In this document: piece after piece, positions 52,269-60,837 of the stretch
Position numbering within the stretch: the first letter of the stretch is position 1
How the letters are laid out: every line of letters begins with the position of its first letter
NCBI GenBank assembly: GCA_965223035.1
Contig: OZ244980.1
Location: 1,364,001-1,428,000 of the forward strand
Direction of reading: 5' to 3'
Source of the DNA: CAMDPA01 sp965223035
GTDB taxonomy: Bacteria > Pseudomonadota > Alphaproteobacteria > Rhizobiales > Hyphomicrobiaceae
DNA length: 64,000 nt
The notes under the pieces: generated by a model
Database searches by the model: none
Seen by the model: only the letters and a program-made list of their open reading frames with translations
What the model was told of the DNA's origin: nothing
Program-made: the position numbers and the translations under genes

Positions 52269-52904
52269 ATGGCAGATCCCGTCGTCTTCTACACGCACCC
52301 GCTGTCGCGGGGGAGGATCGTTCGTTGGATGTTGGAGGAGATTGGCGAGCCTTACCAAACCGAGCTGCTCGAATACGGCACCACGATGAAAGCGCCGGCT
52401 TACCTGGCGATCAATTCGATGGGAAAAGTACCGGCGATTCGTCATCGTGGGACGGTGGTGACCGAAGTGGGGGCGATCTGTGCTTACCTCGCCGATGCTT
52501 TTGCCGATGCGCAGCTCGCACCGCCCACCAACGATCCGGCGAGGGGGGCGTATTATCGCTGGCTGTTTTTCGCAGCTGGTCCCCTGGATGCGGCCATGAC
52601 CAACAAAGCCCTCAATTTTGAGCCTCCTGACGAGCGCCGTGGCATGGTTGGCTATGGCTCGTTGGCTGATGTGATCACGACACTGGATGCGGCCGTTGCC
52701 GATCGGACCTATCTGGTCGGCGACGGCTTCACGGCCGCCGACCTTCTTGTCAGCTCGTATCTGTTCTGGGGCATGGAATTTGGAACCATTGAGAAACGAG
52801 AGACGTTCGACAGATACTGCCAGCGGCATATGCAGCGACCGGCCGCGGTCAAGACCAAGGCGATCGATGATGCCTTGCTGCCGCCTGACGGGGCGCCGGG
52901 TTGA
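52269..52904 (+). CDS. Glutathione S-transferase family protein
   Basis: A 211-residue cytosolic GST. The thioredoxin-like domain (1-80) has YTHPLSRGRIVRWMLEEIG, the cis-Pro segment MGKVPAI and glutathione-contact VVTEVGAICAYLAD; the helical domain has YLVGDGFTAADLLVSSYL. No zeta-class SSCxWRVRIAL-type motif, so maleylacetoacetate isomerase is unlikely even though hmgA is near. Substrate unknown. GAGGACAAAGGCA precedes the ATG. Confidence 0.92.
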   Translation: MADPVVFYTHPLSRGRIVRWMLEEIGEPYQTELLEYGTTMKAPAYLAINSMGKVPAIRHRGTVVTEVGAICAYLADAFADAQLAPPTNDPARGAYYRWLFFAAGPLDAAMTNKALNFEPPDERRGMVGYGSLADVITTLDAAVADRTYLVGDGFTAADLLVSSYLFWGMEFGTIEKRETFDRYCQRHMQRPAAVKTKAIDDALLPPDGAPG

Positions 52905-53028
52905 AGAAGCGTTTGGCCGCATCCCGCCTGTACGCGAAGCCGAGCGCGCGCCGCCATACCACGAACATCTCGACGCCGCGGCGGATGGCCCGCCACGCAG
53001 CGGGCGCAATCGGCAACAATGCCAAGTT

Positions 53029-53340
53029 TCAGCGCTTGTCGGCTGCGCACTGGCTCAATTCAGCGGTCAGTTTGGTCATGAACCGGCGGCGGCAAGCGCT
53101 CGCCCGGTCGCGATTGGGGCCGGCGCGTTGCAGGCAGGCATTCATCCGCGTAATTCTGATTTGCGCGCAGCTCATGTAGGTGTGGTGCGCGGCGTCAGCG
53201 ACGGGCGCGGTGGACGCGGCCGGCTGGCGAGCGATCAGCCCCGGCAACGAGGTTGGCATCGCGTCGACGATCATGAACGCTGCAAGACAGGCCATTGAGG
53301 CTGCGACGGTGAACATCGAGCGCCGCTTCGTGATACCCAT
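53029..53340 (-). CDS. Small secreted protein with four cysteines, unknown
   Basis: ATG 53340 is preceded by GAGGAAGGGTACG. The 103-residue product has a signal peptide (MFTVAASMACLAAFMIVDAM) and a mature part with four cysteines in MSCAQ, NACLQRAG, ASACRRR and SQCAADK. The even spacing suggests two disulfides in a helical hairpin. The open frame extends to 53430, but the ribosome site favours 53340. I do not recognise a family; a modest coding call. Confidence 0.5.
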   Translation of the reverse strand: MGITKRRSMFTVAASMACLAAFMIVDAMPTSLPGLIARQPAASTAPVADAAHHTYMSCAQIRITRMNACLQRAGPNRDRASACRRRFMTKLTAELSQCAADKR

Positions 53341-53600
53341 CGTACCCTTCCTCGCGTTCGCACGCGCTGAGCGCAATGAGAGCTGCAAGCCGCGGGCTTT
53401 TGCGCCGATCGCGGCGACGACCTGGGCCAAAGACGAACAAGGAGCGAAAAGCCGATCCGATCCCTTCGGGTGCGTTGTGGTGTGATCAAAACAACCAAAC
53501 CACCGCGAACGATTGAACGCTGTTCCAAAGGGGACTCATCGGCGGACTGATGCAGATGCTTCGCCGCACCGTCAAAGATGGCGGCGGCGAGATCAGCTCC

Positions 53601-53850
53601 GCCTGAGTCTGCCTGAAATCGCCTGAGTCTGCCTGAAATCATGTCCGCCTGCGGCGAGATTCCTTGCCGGCCGGATGGCGGTGCGGGATGGCTCCAGCTT
53701 ACTTTGAAGCGATATAGGCGGAAGCGTCTTGCCGGCCGGCTTCACCACCCGGCCACCCACAATCGTGGCCAGGTGGGCGAGCGGGAGGGTTCCAGCTCAC
53801 GCTGGGGCGCTCTGACGGATATCGAACGCGCGACTGAGTGCGGCCCGAGA
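53601..53850. repeat. 20-bp tandem duplication and two reversed C modules
   Basis: GCCTGAGTCTGCCTGAAATC occurs twice exactly (53601-53640). It is followed by reversed C-module parts: ATGTCCGCCTGCGGCGAG and GCCGGCCGGATGGCGGTGCG to about 53700, then a second copy (AGGCGGAAGCGTCTTGCCGG ... GAGCGGGAGGGTTCCAGC) to about 53805. The head-to-tail C copies may reflect duplication. Bases 53341-53600 hold no gene. Confidence 0.65.
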
Positions 53851-53883
53851 CAGGCCCCGCCGCGTGAAGGATCGGCCCAGCCG

Positions 53884-55224
53884 TTATTCGAATTGCCGCT
53901 TCAGGCCGTCCCAGCATGTGGCGTAGTTCGTGTCCAGCAGGTCGCGCTGGGAGGCATAGGCCGTCGGATTGAGCACGTAGCGGGTCTCGAACATGAACGC
54001 CATGGTGCCGGACAATTTCTCGGGCTCGAGCGATTTGGCGCTGGCCTTCGCGAACGCTTCCGTGTCAGGGCCGTGTGCGATCAACGCGTTGTGCAGGCTC
54101 ATGCCGCCCGGCACGAAGCCCCCGGGCTTGGCATCGTAGACGCCGTAGATCAGTCCCATGAACTCACTCATGACGTTCATGTGATACCAGGGTGGCCGGA
54201 ACGAGTCCTCCATCACCAGCCAACGGTCCGGGAAGATGACGAAGTCGATGTTGGCGGTGCCGGGTCGATCGGACGGCGATGTCAAAACCGTGAAGATGGA
54301 CGGGTCGGGGTGATCGAATAGCGTGGAGCCAACCGGGGAGAACCGGCGCAGATCATATTTGAAGGGCGCGTAGTTGCCATGCCAGGCGACCACATCGATC
54401 GGCGAATGGCCCAGTGTGGTCCGGTACAGTTTGCCGAGCGATTTCAGCAACACCTCACATTCGCGCTCGTCGTCTTCATAGGCCGCTGCCGGATACAGGA
54501 AATCTCGAGCATTCGCCAGACAGTTTGCGCCGATCGGCCCCCGCTCCGGCAGCGTGAGGTGCTGACCGTAATTCTCGCACACATAGCCGCGAATGGGTCC
54601 GTCCACTAGGTCGACGCGGAACCTGACACCGCGCGGAATGACCACGATCTCACCGGGCTCGGCGACGATCAGGCCGAATTCCGTGACAAACCGCACTTGA
54701 TTGAGTTGCGGCACGATCAACAATTCGCCGTCCGCGTTGTAGAAATAGCGACGGCCCATCGATTTGGTGGCCACGTAGGCGTGGGTGGCGATCCCGGCCT
54801 GCATGTAGACATCGCCGCAGGTGGCAATGGTGCGCAACCCATCAAGGAAATCGATGTCGTCTTTCGGGATCTCAACCGGCGGCCAGCGCAACTGTGTGGC
54901 CGGGAGATCGCTTTCATCGCGGCACGGCGCGGTGCGGATCAGTTTCGGGTCAACCTGGACAAAGCCTGCATCGTGTCTGACTGAAGGTCTCATGCGGTAG
55001 AGCCATGAGCGCTTATTGGCCGCCCGTGGTGCAGTGAAGGCCGTGCCACTCAGCTGTTCGGCATAAAGCCCGAGCGGGGGCTTTTGCGGTGAATTGCGGC
55101 CAATCGGCAGAGCCCCCGGAACGGCTTGGGTGGCATGCGTGTTTTCAAAGCCGCAGATGTAACCAAAATCGGCGGTGGACGTATCAATGCGGCCACCTTC
55201 AATGAAGCGTTCTTCGATTTTCAC
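53884..55224 (-). CDS. hmgA: Homogentisate 1,2-dioxygenase
   Basis: A 446-residue Fe(II) dioxygenase that cleaves homogentisate to maleylacetoacetate. The N-terminal signature runs CGFENTHATQAVPGALPIGR, NSPQKPPLGLYAEQLSGTAF, RSWLYRMRPSV. Iron ligands lie in WYHMNVMSEFMG (His, Glu) and SLHNALIAHGPD (His). The start is GTG 55224: GGAGG stands five bases before it, and residues match the family start, whereas the frame to 55290 adds unrelated sequence. The TPP enzyme gene ends 200 bp upstream on the same strand. Maleylacetoacetate isomerase and fumarylacetoacetase are not adjacent. Confidence 0.95.
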   Translation of the reverse strand: MKIEERFIEGGRIDTSTADFGYICGFENTHATQAVPGALPIGRNSPQKPPLGLYAEQLSGTAFTAPRAANKRSWLYRMRPSVRHDAGFVQVDPKLIRTAPCRDESDLPATQLRWPPVEIPKDDIDFLDGLRTIATCGDVYMQAGIATHAYVATKSMGRRYFYNADGELLIVPQLNQVRFVTEFGLIVAEPGEIVVIPRGVRFRVDLVDGPIRGYVCENYGQHLTLPERGPIGANCLANARDFLYPAAAYEDDERECEVLLKSLGKLYRTTLGHSPIDVVAWHGNYAPFKYDLRRFSPVGSTLFDHPDPSIFTVLTSPSDRPGTANIDFVIFPDRWLVMEDSFRPPWYHMNVMSEFMGLIYGVYDAKPGGFVPGGMSLHNALIAHGPDTEAFAKASAKSLEPEKLSGTMAFMFETRYVLNPTAYASQRDLLDTNYATCWDGLKRQFE

Positions 55225-55424
55225 AACTACCTCCAATCGCTGCTTGCCTTGGCAAACCAGGCTAGGTGGCGAAATCACAGATGGATCCAAGCGGTCTTTA
55301 ATTGGGTGTATTTCTCGAAAGCATGCAGCGATTTGTCAACGCCCACCGTTGAACAGCCGGCCAAGCCGGATTTTGCCGCTGCGCATGGCCTCAAAGGTCG
55401 CTTGATCGAGCATTGTTGACGCTC

Positions 55425-57056
55425 CTATCCGCCGCGCACCTTCGGCATCAGCACGAACTCCCAGGGATTTGGCATCTCGCCCACCGGAACCTCGATCAAA
55501 GTGGGGGCCGCCGACTTGAAGGCTTCACGGAGCCGCGCCCGTAGTTCCTCAGGATTGCTTGCACGCAGCCCCCGCGCCCCGAAACTTTCGGCCAATTTCA
55601 CGAAATCGGGGCTGGTCAGCGTGCTGGCGATGAAGCGGCTGTTGTAGTTGTCCATCTGTAGGCGACGCACGTTGCCATAGGCATTGTCGTTGAAAACGAC
55701 GGTCGTCAGCGGGATCTGGTGATGCACGGCCGTCGCCATCTCGCTGATGGTGAACAGGGCCCCGCCATCGCCGGTGATGGCGACGACAGGGACGTCGCGG
55801 CGCGCATGGGCGACGCCGAGCGCGGTGGCAAAGCCATATCCGAGCGTGCCCTGATAGCCGGTCGAGATGAACGTGCGCGGTTCGTAGACTGGAAATGCGA
55901 AGCGTGAGACGTAACCGCATTGGGTGAGTTCATCAACAAACAGACCATCGCGAGGCAGCTCGGCCCGAATGGCGCCGAGCCAGCTCAATTGCGGGCCAAG
56001 TTTGTCCCGATAAATCGCCTCGTATCGCGCCTTGGCGTCCACGACCGTCGATCGCCAATCCGCGCGCTTGGCCTCGTGGCCCTCGATAGCGGCGATCAAC
56101 TGCGGTAGGGCATCGTTGAGATCGGCGTGGATCGCAACCTCCGGCGCCCGGAAACGGCCGAGTTCTTGCGCGTCGATATCGATGTGGATCATGCTCAGTT
56201 GGTCGTCTACGCCCCATGGCATCTGCTGGCTGAGGAGCCGCGTGCCCAGACCGAGGACGACATCGACGGTTTTCCATAGTTCATGTGCCACCGGCATGCC
56301 GATGCTGAGCGGGTTATCCGAGGCGACCACGCCACGGCCATTGCGGAAGGCCACGACCGGTGCCGACAGCGCCTCGGCCAGCCAGGTGATTTGTGGACTG
56401 AAGGCTTGGGCGCCACCGCCGACCACGATCATCGGCCGCTTGGCGGCCACCAGCATCTCCGCCGCTTTTGCGATCGCTTCAGCGTCGACCGGTAGTGGGT
56501 CGGCAAGCTGCGGCACCAGGCTATCGGGCTCCTCGACAAGCCGGGCGGTCCAAACATTGACCGGCACTTCGATGCCGACCGGTTGCGGCCGTCCGGAACC
56601 GAGCCCGGCAAAGGCATTTTGCAGGATCGAATGGGCGTCCTCGCCGCCTGTCACCCGCTCAGCGCGTTTGGTCAGGCGTTGCATCACCCCCAACTGATCG
56701 GGGATCTCGTGCAGCAGACCGAACCCCCTGCCAATCGCGCTAGACGGAATTTGTCCGATCACACCTAGCACCGGAGCATTGACGGCGAGCGCCGTCGAAA
56801 GCGCTGCGGTCGTGTTCAATAAGCCGGGTCCGGGAACCACGCAGAAGGCTTGCTGCCGGCCCGTTGCCAAGGCTGCCCCGGTGGCCATATAGGCTGCACC
56901 CTGCTCGTGACGGGTGTGAATCGGGCGCAGCAAATGGCGTTGATCATAGAGCGCATCGAAGAAGGGATCGTTCTGAACGCCGGGCAGACAGTACAGCTGG
57001 TCAATACCGTTGGCGATCAGCGTGTCGACGATCAGGCTGGCGACGGTCCGTGACAT
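55425..57056 (-). CDS. Thiamine-diphosphate-dependent enzyme (acetolactate synthase/benzoylformate decarboxylase-like)
   Basis: A 543-residue three-domain ThDP enzyme. Catalytic Glu51 in HTRHEQGAAYMATG, central domain AKRPMIVVGGGAQAFSPQ, and the cofactor motif GDGGALFTISEM ... FNDNAYGN. The group includes decarboxylases and ligases of 2-keto acids. Next to hmgA, a phenylpyruvate- or benzoylformate-type decarboxylase would fit aromatic catabolism, but the exact reaction cannot be told from motifs. It starts 34 bp after the marR gene, which suggests one operon marR-TPP-hmgA. Confidence 0.87.
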   Translation of the reverse strand: MSRTVASLIVDTLIANGIDQLYCLPGVQNDPFFDALYDQRHLLRPIHTRHEQGAAYMATGAALATGRQQAFCVVPGPGLLNTTAALSTALAVNAPVLGVIGQIPSSAIGRGFGLLHEIPDQLGVMQRLTKRAERVTGGEDAHSILQNAFAGLGSGRPQPVGIEVPVNVWTARLVEEPDSLVPQLADPLPVDAEAIAKAAEMLVAAKRPMIVVGGGAQAFSPQITWLAEALSAPVVAFRNGRGVVASDNPLSIGMPVAHELWKTVDVVLGLGTRLLSQQMPWGVDDQLSMIHIDIDAQELGRFRAPEVAIHADLNDALPQLIAAIEGHEAKRADWRSTVVDAKARYEAIYRDKLGPQLSWLGAIRAELPRDGLFVDELTQCGYVSRFAFPVYEPRTFISTGYQGTLGYGFATALGVAHARRDVPVVAITGDGGALFTISEMATAVHHQIPLTTVVFNDNAYGNVRRLQMDNYNSRFIASTLTSPDFVKLAESFGARGLRASNPEELRARLREAFKSAAPTLIEVPVGEMPNPWEFVLMPKVRGG

Positions 57057-57090
57057 ATTCGGTCTCTTTCATGGGCGAGTTGCGGCAACG

Positions 57091-57576
57091 TCAAGTGGCA
57101 ATGTCGACGTGCTCCGATGGCTCCAGCGTGAGGTCTTCGATCTCCAGAATGGCCAACAGCGCACTGTTCAAGGCTTTGTATTTGGTTTTGCCGATCAAAG
57201 CCTCCACGCGCGCACTCAGTGCCATCGCCTTTGGCCAGATCCGGTAAATCGTGGCGAGTCCCTCGTCCGTGACCGTCATTTGTTTGCGCCGATGGTCCCG
57301 CGCGTCGTCATGCCGTTGGATCAACCCCTTTCTCTCCAGTTCGAGTGCGGCCTTGCTAACATGGGAGGCATCCAGGCGCGCCAGCCGGGACAGCTTGCGC
57401 AGATGGCAGGTGCCGTACGTGCCCAAGTTGGCGAGTGCGCGCCATTCCTGGATCGTCAGGCCCTCCGGGCGCAGCACTTCGCGATGAAACATCAACGTGA
57501 GCTTGCGCGTTGCGCGGTGCATGTTGACATTCAAAAAATCCGTCAGTTCAATGCGTTGTTCTGAGCCGTTCGGCAT
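57091..57576 (-). CDS. MarR-family transcriptional regulator
   Basis: A 161-residue MarR protein: LTIQEWRALANLGTYGTCHL (start of the DNA-binding domain), RLARLDASHVSKAALELERK (recognition helix) and RHDDARDHRRKQMTVTDEG (wing). ATG 57576 follows AAGGAGAACGAAAATA; the longer frame to 57768 is ignored. It is transcribed divergently from the TAXI-TRAP-ASST island and heads the TPP-hmgA operon, so it may regulate either. Homologous to the regulator class that controls hmg and hpa operons, but the ligand is unknown. Confidence 0.9.
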   Translation of the reverse strand: MPNGSEQRIELTDFLNVNMHRATRKLTLMFHREVLRPEGLTIQEWRALANLGTYGTCHLRKLSRLARLDASHVSKAALELERKGLIQRHDDARDHRRKQMTVTDEGLATIYRIWPKAMALSARVEALIGKTKYKALNSALLAILEIEDLTLEPSEHVDIAT

Positions 57577-57791
57577 TATTTTCGTTCTCCTTGGTCGCAG
57601 GCTCGTCCCCAACGTAAGCAGGCTGGCGCTGCGCGCGCAACGAATATTGCAGCGCTTGCTACAATGTTTTGTGGCGGATGCTACGATTGTGCTTGCCTCG
57701 GGCATTTTTCTTTGGCAGCGTGGGCGCGTCAATCTGGGGCGCCTCGGCCGCAACCTGAAAGTGCTCAAAAAAAAAAGACTTGGGAGGACGC

Positions 57792-58341
57792 ATGCCTAAT
57801 GCAACTGCTGTGGTCGCTGTCATCGCTGCGGCGGGGCTGTTCGCAACCGCCGTCGAAGCGCAGATCAATCCCACCGGGGAGACCGCGCTTGCTGGCGGCA
57901 TTGCCTCCATGGCTCTGACCCATCCGCGTGAGGTGGTGTCGCAAAAAAAGAGTGCCAATATCCCGATTGCGACCGGTCAATCGCCGACCAATTCGCTTCA
58001 TAACCTGGCCGAGGGAAAGTCGGACGTTGTTTCAACGCCGTTCATTCTTGGCTTTCTTTTGTCAAAAGGGCGCCCGCCTTATTCGGCACACGGTGGCGAA
58101 AAGGGCGCCCAGCTCGCCGGTCGGGTGCGTTCGCTTAACCCCTACGTGCCCGGTGGGCACAGTGCTTATGCGTACGATAGTACCGGGCTCAAGGGCTGGA
58201 ACGGCTTGAAGGGCCGAATTGTGCACAACGGTGCTCCGCGTAATGGGGCAGGGTCTGGCATGTGCGGCGTCAATCCGATTAGGTATGGTGGCTGCGTGAG
58301 AAGAAGCAGTCTATAAAATCCCGGCCTGCGCCAAGCGTTAA
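57792..58341 (+). pseudogene. Internally deleted TAXI-family TRAP binding protein
   Basis: From ATG 57792 (preceded by GGGAGGACGC) the protein tracks the paralogue at 48230: signal peptide VVAVIAAAGLFATAVEAQ, LALTH-type and TNSLHNLAEGKSDVVSTPFI, AYAYDSTGLKGWNGLKGRIV, HNGAPR. Then about 160 residues are missing: the next codons read SGMCGVNPIRY, the C-terminal block SGMCGANPLKY of the family. The last part is in another frame: EEAVYKIPACAKR before TAA 58341. Without the ligand-contact middle it cannot bind a solute. The fused permease downstream is intact. Confidence 0.88.
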
Positions 58342-58431
58342 CAAGCGCCAGCCGAGGCTCGTTCAATCACCGTCGGGAGGCGCTGGCCGCCGTCCGGCGG
58401 CGCGCAACATTACAAGCCAGAATCGAGCGCC

Positions 58432-60837
58432 ATGTCCAGCGACGACGAACTCCACCGGTCAAGCAACGATCTCGGATTGTGGATCGGAGCCATTCTCGCG
58501 TTTTTGCTTGTTATTGTCGGGCTCGTCAACACGATCCCAGGCATTCCCGGTCTCGATGATCTGGTGAAGGAGATCGCCGGAACACCGAATGCGCAAATCC
58601 GGAAGTTTCCCTTCGAATATTTTTATCCCGCAATGTTCGTCGTTATGATGTTGATCGTGGCTCTGCGCCATTCCATGTGGCGCGATTGGTATGGCAAAAG
58701 CCCGCTGGCACGCGCGTTTGGCCTGTTCATGGACATCGCTTTGGTGTTGGCCGGGATTGCCGTCGCGATGACGTTTTGGACTGAGATCGAGTCTGTTTGC
58801 TTGATCGATCAAATCACCGGCGAACGGGCCGAGCTGATTGCGAAGAGCCTTAAAGAGGAACAGGATTTCGCCCGGGACTTTGGGCTTCCCATTCCCGATA
58901 GCATCGACGATCCCAAGTGCCTCAACACCACGGGCGTTTGGATTTTTGCGATCATCGGCTTTTCAGTTGCGATTTTTCTTGCCTACAACGTCAAGGTATG
59001 GGGGCTGCCGCTGGTCATGGTTGCCATCCTCGTGGCCGCCTATACGATGATCACGGTCGCGGTTTGGTATTTCTACGGCGCGGAGGACATCAACAAATAT
59101 CTGATCACCAAGCTCGGCGGTGAGCCGCGCCAATTGATCGATGGCCGACCCAGGATGCACGACATCCTTACCAACAATGCCGCCGGAATCCTTGGGCGGT
59201 TCATGAACGTTATTCTAAACACGGTTTTCCCTTACATCATTTTAGGTGCATTGTTCGGCGTGTCCGCTGGCGGTCAATCGCTGATCAAGATCGCGTTCCG
59301 ATGGACCCGTCATCTGCGCGGTGGCCCGGCTCATGCCGCGATCGTATCATCGGCGATGTTCGGCACGATTTCCGGCGGGCCCGTCGTCAACGTGCTTTCG
59401 ACCGGTGTGCTGACCATCCCGATGATGCTGCGTTCCGGTTTCTCTCGGGTGTTCGCGGGCGGCGTCGAAGCCGCGGCATCAAACGGCGGTTCGATCATGC
59501 CGCCGGTGATGGGCGTTGCCGCCTTCATCCTCGCCGCCCTGACGGCGGTGCCCTACAGCCAGGTGATTATAGCGGCACTGATTCCGGCCATTGCCTACTT
59601 CGGCTGCCTGTTCTTGTCGGCGATGTTCCAGTCGCGCAAGCAAGGCATCAAGGCGATCGGGCGGCTGACCGAGGACATGCACCTGACCAATGCGGACCGG
59701 CTCAATCTGGTGATGATCTTCGCTCCCATCCTGTTGATCCTGTTCTTGCTGCTCACTCCCAAGGAAGCTGTCGGCTGCGGCCCCGTCGGTTGGCTCCTCG
59801 GTATCGAGACCGCCTATCAAGATGGCGCATGCCGGGCGGTGAACCTCCCATGGCTTATGCTATTGCTTCAGAATTCGGCCGGCGATGCCGGTAGCGCGGG
59901 TTGGTGGGCCGTCATGCTGCTGATGGTCCTGTTGTTTCTCGATCGCGACATGCGGGCCCGCCCGCAAAGGCTGGTCCAAGCCCTGGCCGATGCCGGCATT
60001 CTGGTCTCGACGCTTTACCTGATGTTCCTGGCTGTCTCGATCATTGATTTTTGCCTGAGTTTTACCGGGCTGTCCTCGTTCATCGCCATCGATGTGCTGG
60101 GTTGGCTGCAGTCATTGGACCTCGGCGGCGCTGGGACCGGCTTGTTCCAGTTCCTCGCCCTCTTCACGACGATGGCCTTGGCTATTCTGCTGGGCATGGG
60201 GATGCCTGCCGTTCCGGCCTATATCAACGTTGCGCTGCTGATGGGACCGGTTCTGACCGGCCTTGGCATTTCGCTGTTCACGGCGCACATGTTCATCTTC
60301 TACTTTGCCGTCGCCTCGGCGATCACGCCGCCGGTGGCGATTGCGGCCTTCGCCGCCGCTTCCATCACCAAGGCCGAGCCCATGTCGACTGGGTTTTCTG
60401 CAGTCCGCTCAGGGATCGTGATGTTCGCGATCCCCTTTGTATTTGCCATCTATCCGGAGTTGCTGCTGATCGAGCCGGCCGTGCTCGACCCCACGTCGCA
60501 GGGCACCAACAAAGTCTATTTGCCGGGCTATGATGGTCAGATGCACCTTGAAACGCTTGGCTGGCTGCTAATCCGATTGATCCTAACGCTTTACCTGCTG
60601 GCCAGCGCGCTCGCCCGCTTTGACCGCTGCGCGTTGCCGATCTGGCAGTGGAGCCTGCGCTTGCTGCTGGCCGTTTTGGTGCTGGCGGGAGATCCAATGA
60701 TCCATGGCGGTGCGATGGTCGTCGCGCTGGCCTTGCTTGGTTGGCATTTCACCAGCAATCGCCAGATTTCCAGCGCAGCTGAACCCAAGGCGCCGCCGGC
60801 GGGAGCCAGCGTTGCTGATCAAGGAACCGGTGCATGA
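58432..60837 (+). CDS. TRAP transporter fused permease (DctQM, TAXI-type)
   Basis: An 801-residue inner-membrane protein, longer than the one at 29728 because of extra loops (about residues 120-250 and 440-490). The DctM signatures are GTISGGPVVNVLSTG, GVEAAASNGGSIMPP and GMGMPAVPAYINVAL. Its cognate TAXI gene (57792) is broken; the intact paralogue at 48230 may provide the binding protein. Its stop overlaps the sulfatase start (ATGA), showing translational coupling. Confidence 0.92.
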   Translation: MSSDDELHRSSNDLGLWIGAILAFLLVIVGLVNTIPGIPGLDDLVKEIAGTPNAQIRKFPFEYFYPAMFVVMMLIVALRHSMWRDWYGKSPLARAFGLFMDIALVLAGIAVAMTFWTEIESVCLIDQITGERAELIAKSLKEEQDFARDFGLPIPDSIDDPKCLNTTGVWIFAIIGFSVAIFLAYNVKVWGLPLVMVAILVAAYTMITVAVWYFYGAEDINKYLITKLGGEPRQLIDGRPRMHDILTNNAAGILGRFMNVILNTVFPYIILGALFGVSAGGQSLIKIAFRWTRHLRGGPAHAAIVSSAMFGTISGGPVVNVLSTGVLTIPMMLRSGFSRVFAGGVEAAASNGGSIMPPVMGVAAFILAALTAVPYSQVIIAALIPAIAYFGCLFLSAMFQSRKQGIKAIGRLTEDMHLTNADRLNLVMIFAPILLILFLLLTPKEAVGCGPVGWLLGIETAYQDGACRAVNLPWLMLLLQNSAGDAGSAGWWAVMLLMVLLFLDRDMRARPQRLVQALADAGILVSTLYLMFLAVSIIDFCLSFTGLSSFIAIDVLGWLQSLDLGGAGTGLFQFLALFTTMALAILLGMGMPAVPAYINVALLMGPVLTGLGISLFTAHMFIFYFAVASAITPPVAIAAFAAASITKAEPMSTGFSAVRSGIVMFAIPFVFAIYPELLLIEPAVLDPTSQGTNKVYLPGYDGQMHLETLGWLLIRLILTLYLLASALARFDRCALPIWQWSLRLLLAVLVLAGDPMIHGGAMVVALALLGWHFTSNRQISSAAEPKAPPAGASVADQGTGA

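Noticed and set aside
52269..52904. GST as maleylacetoacetate isomerase (maiA) serving hmgA
   Set aside because: The zeta-class active-site motif is absent and the gene is on the opposite strand.
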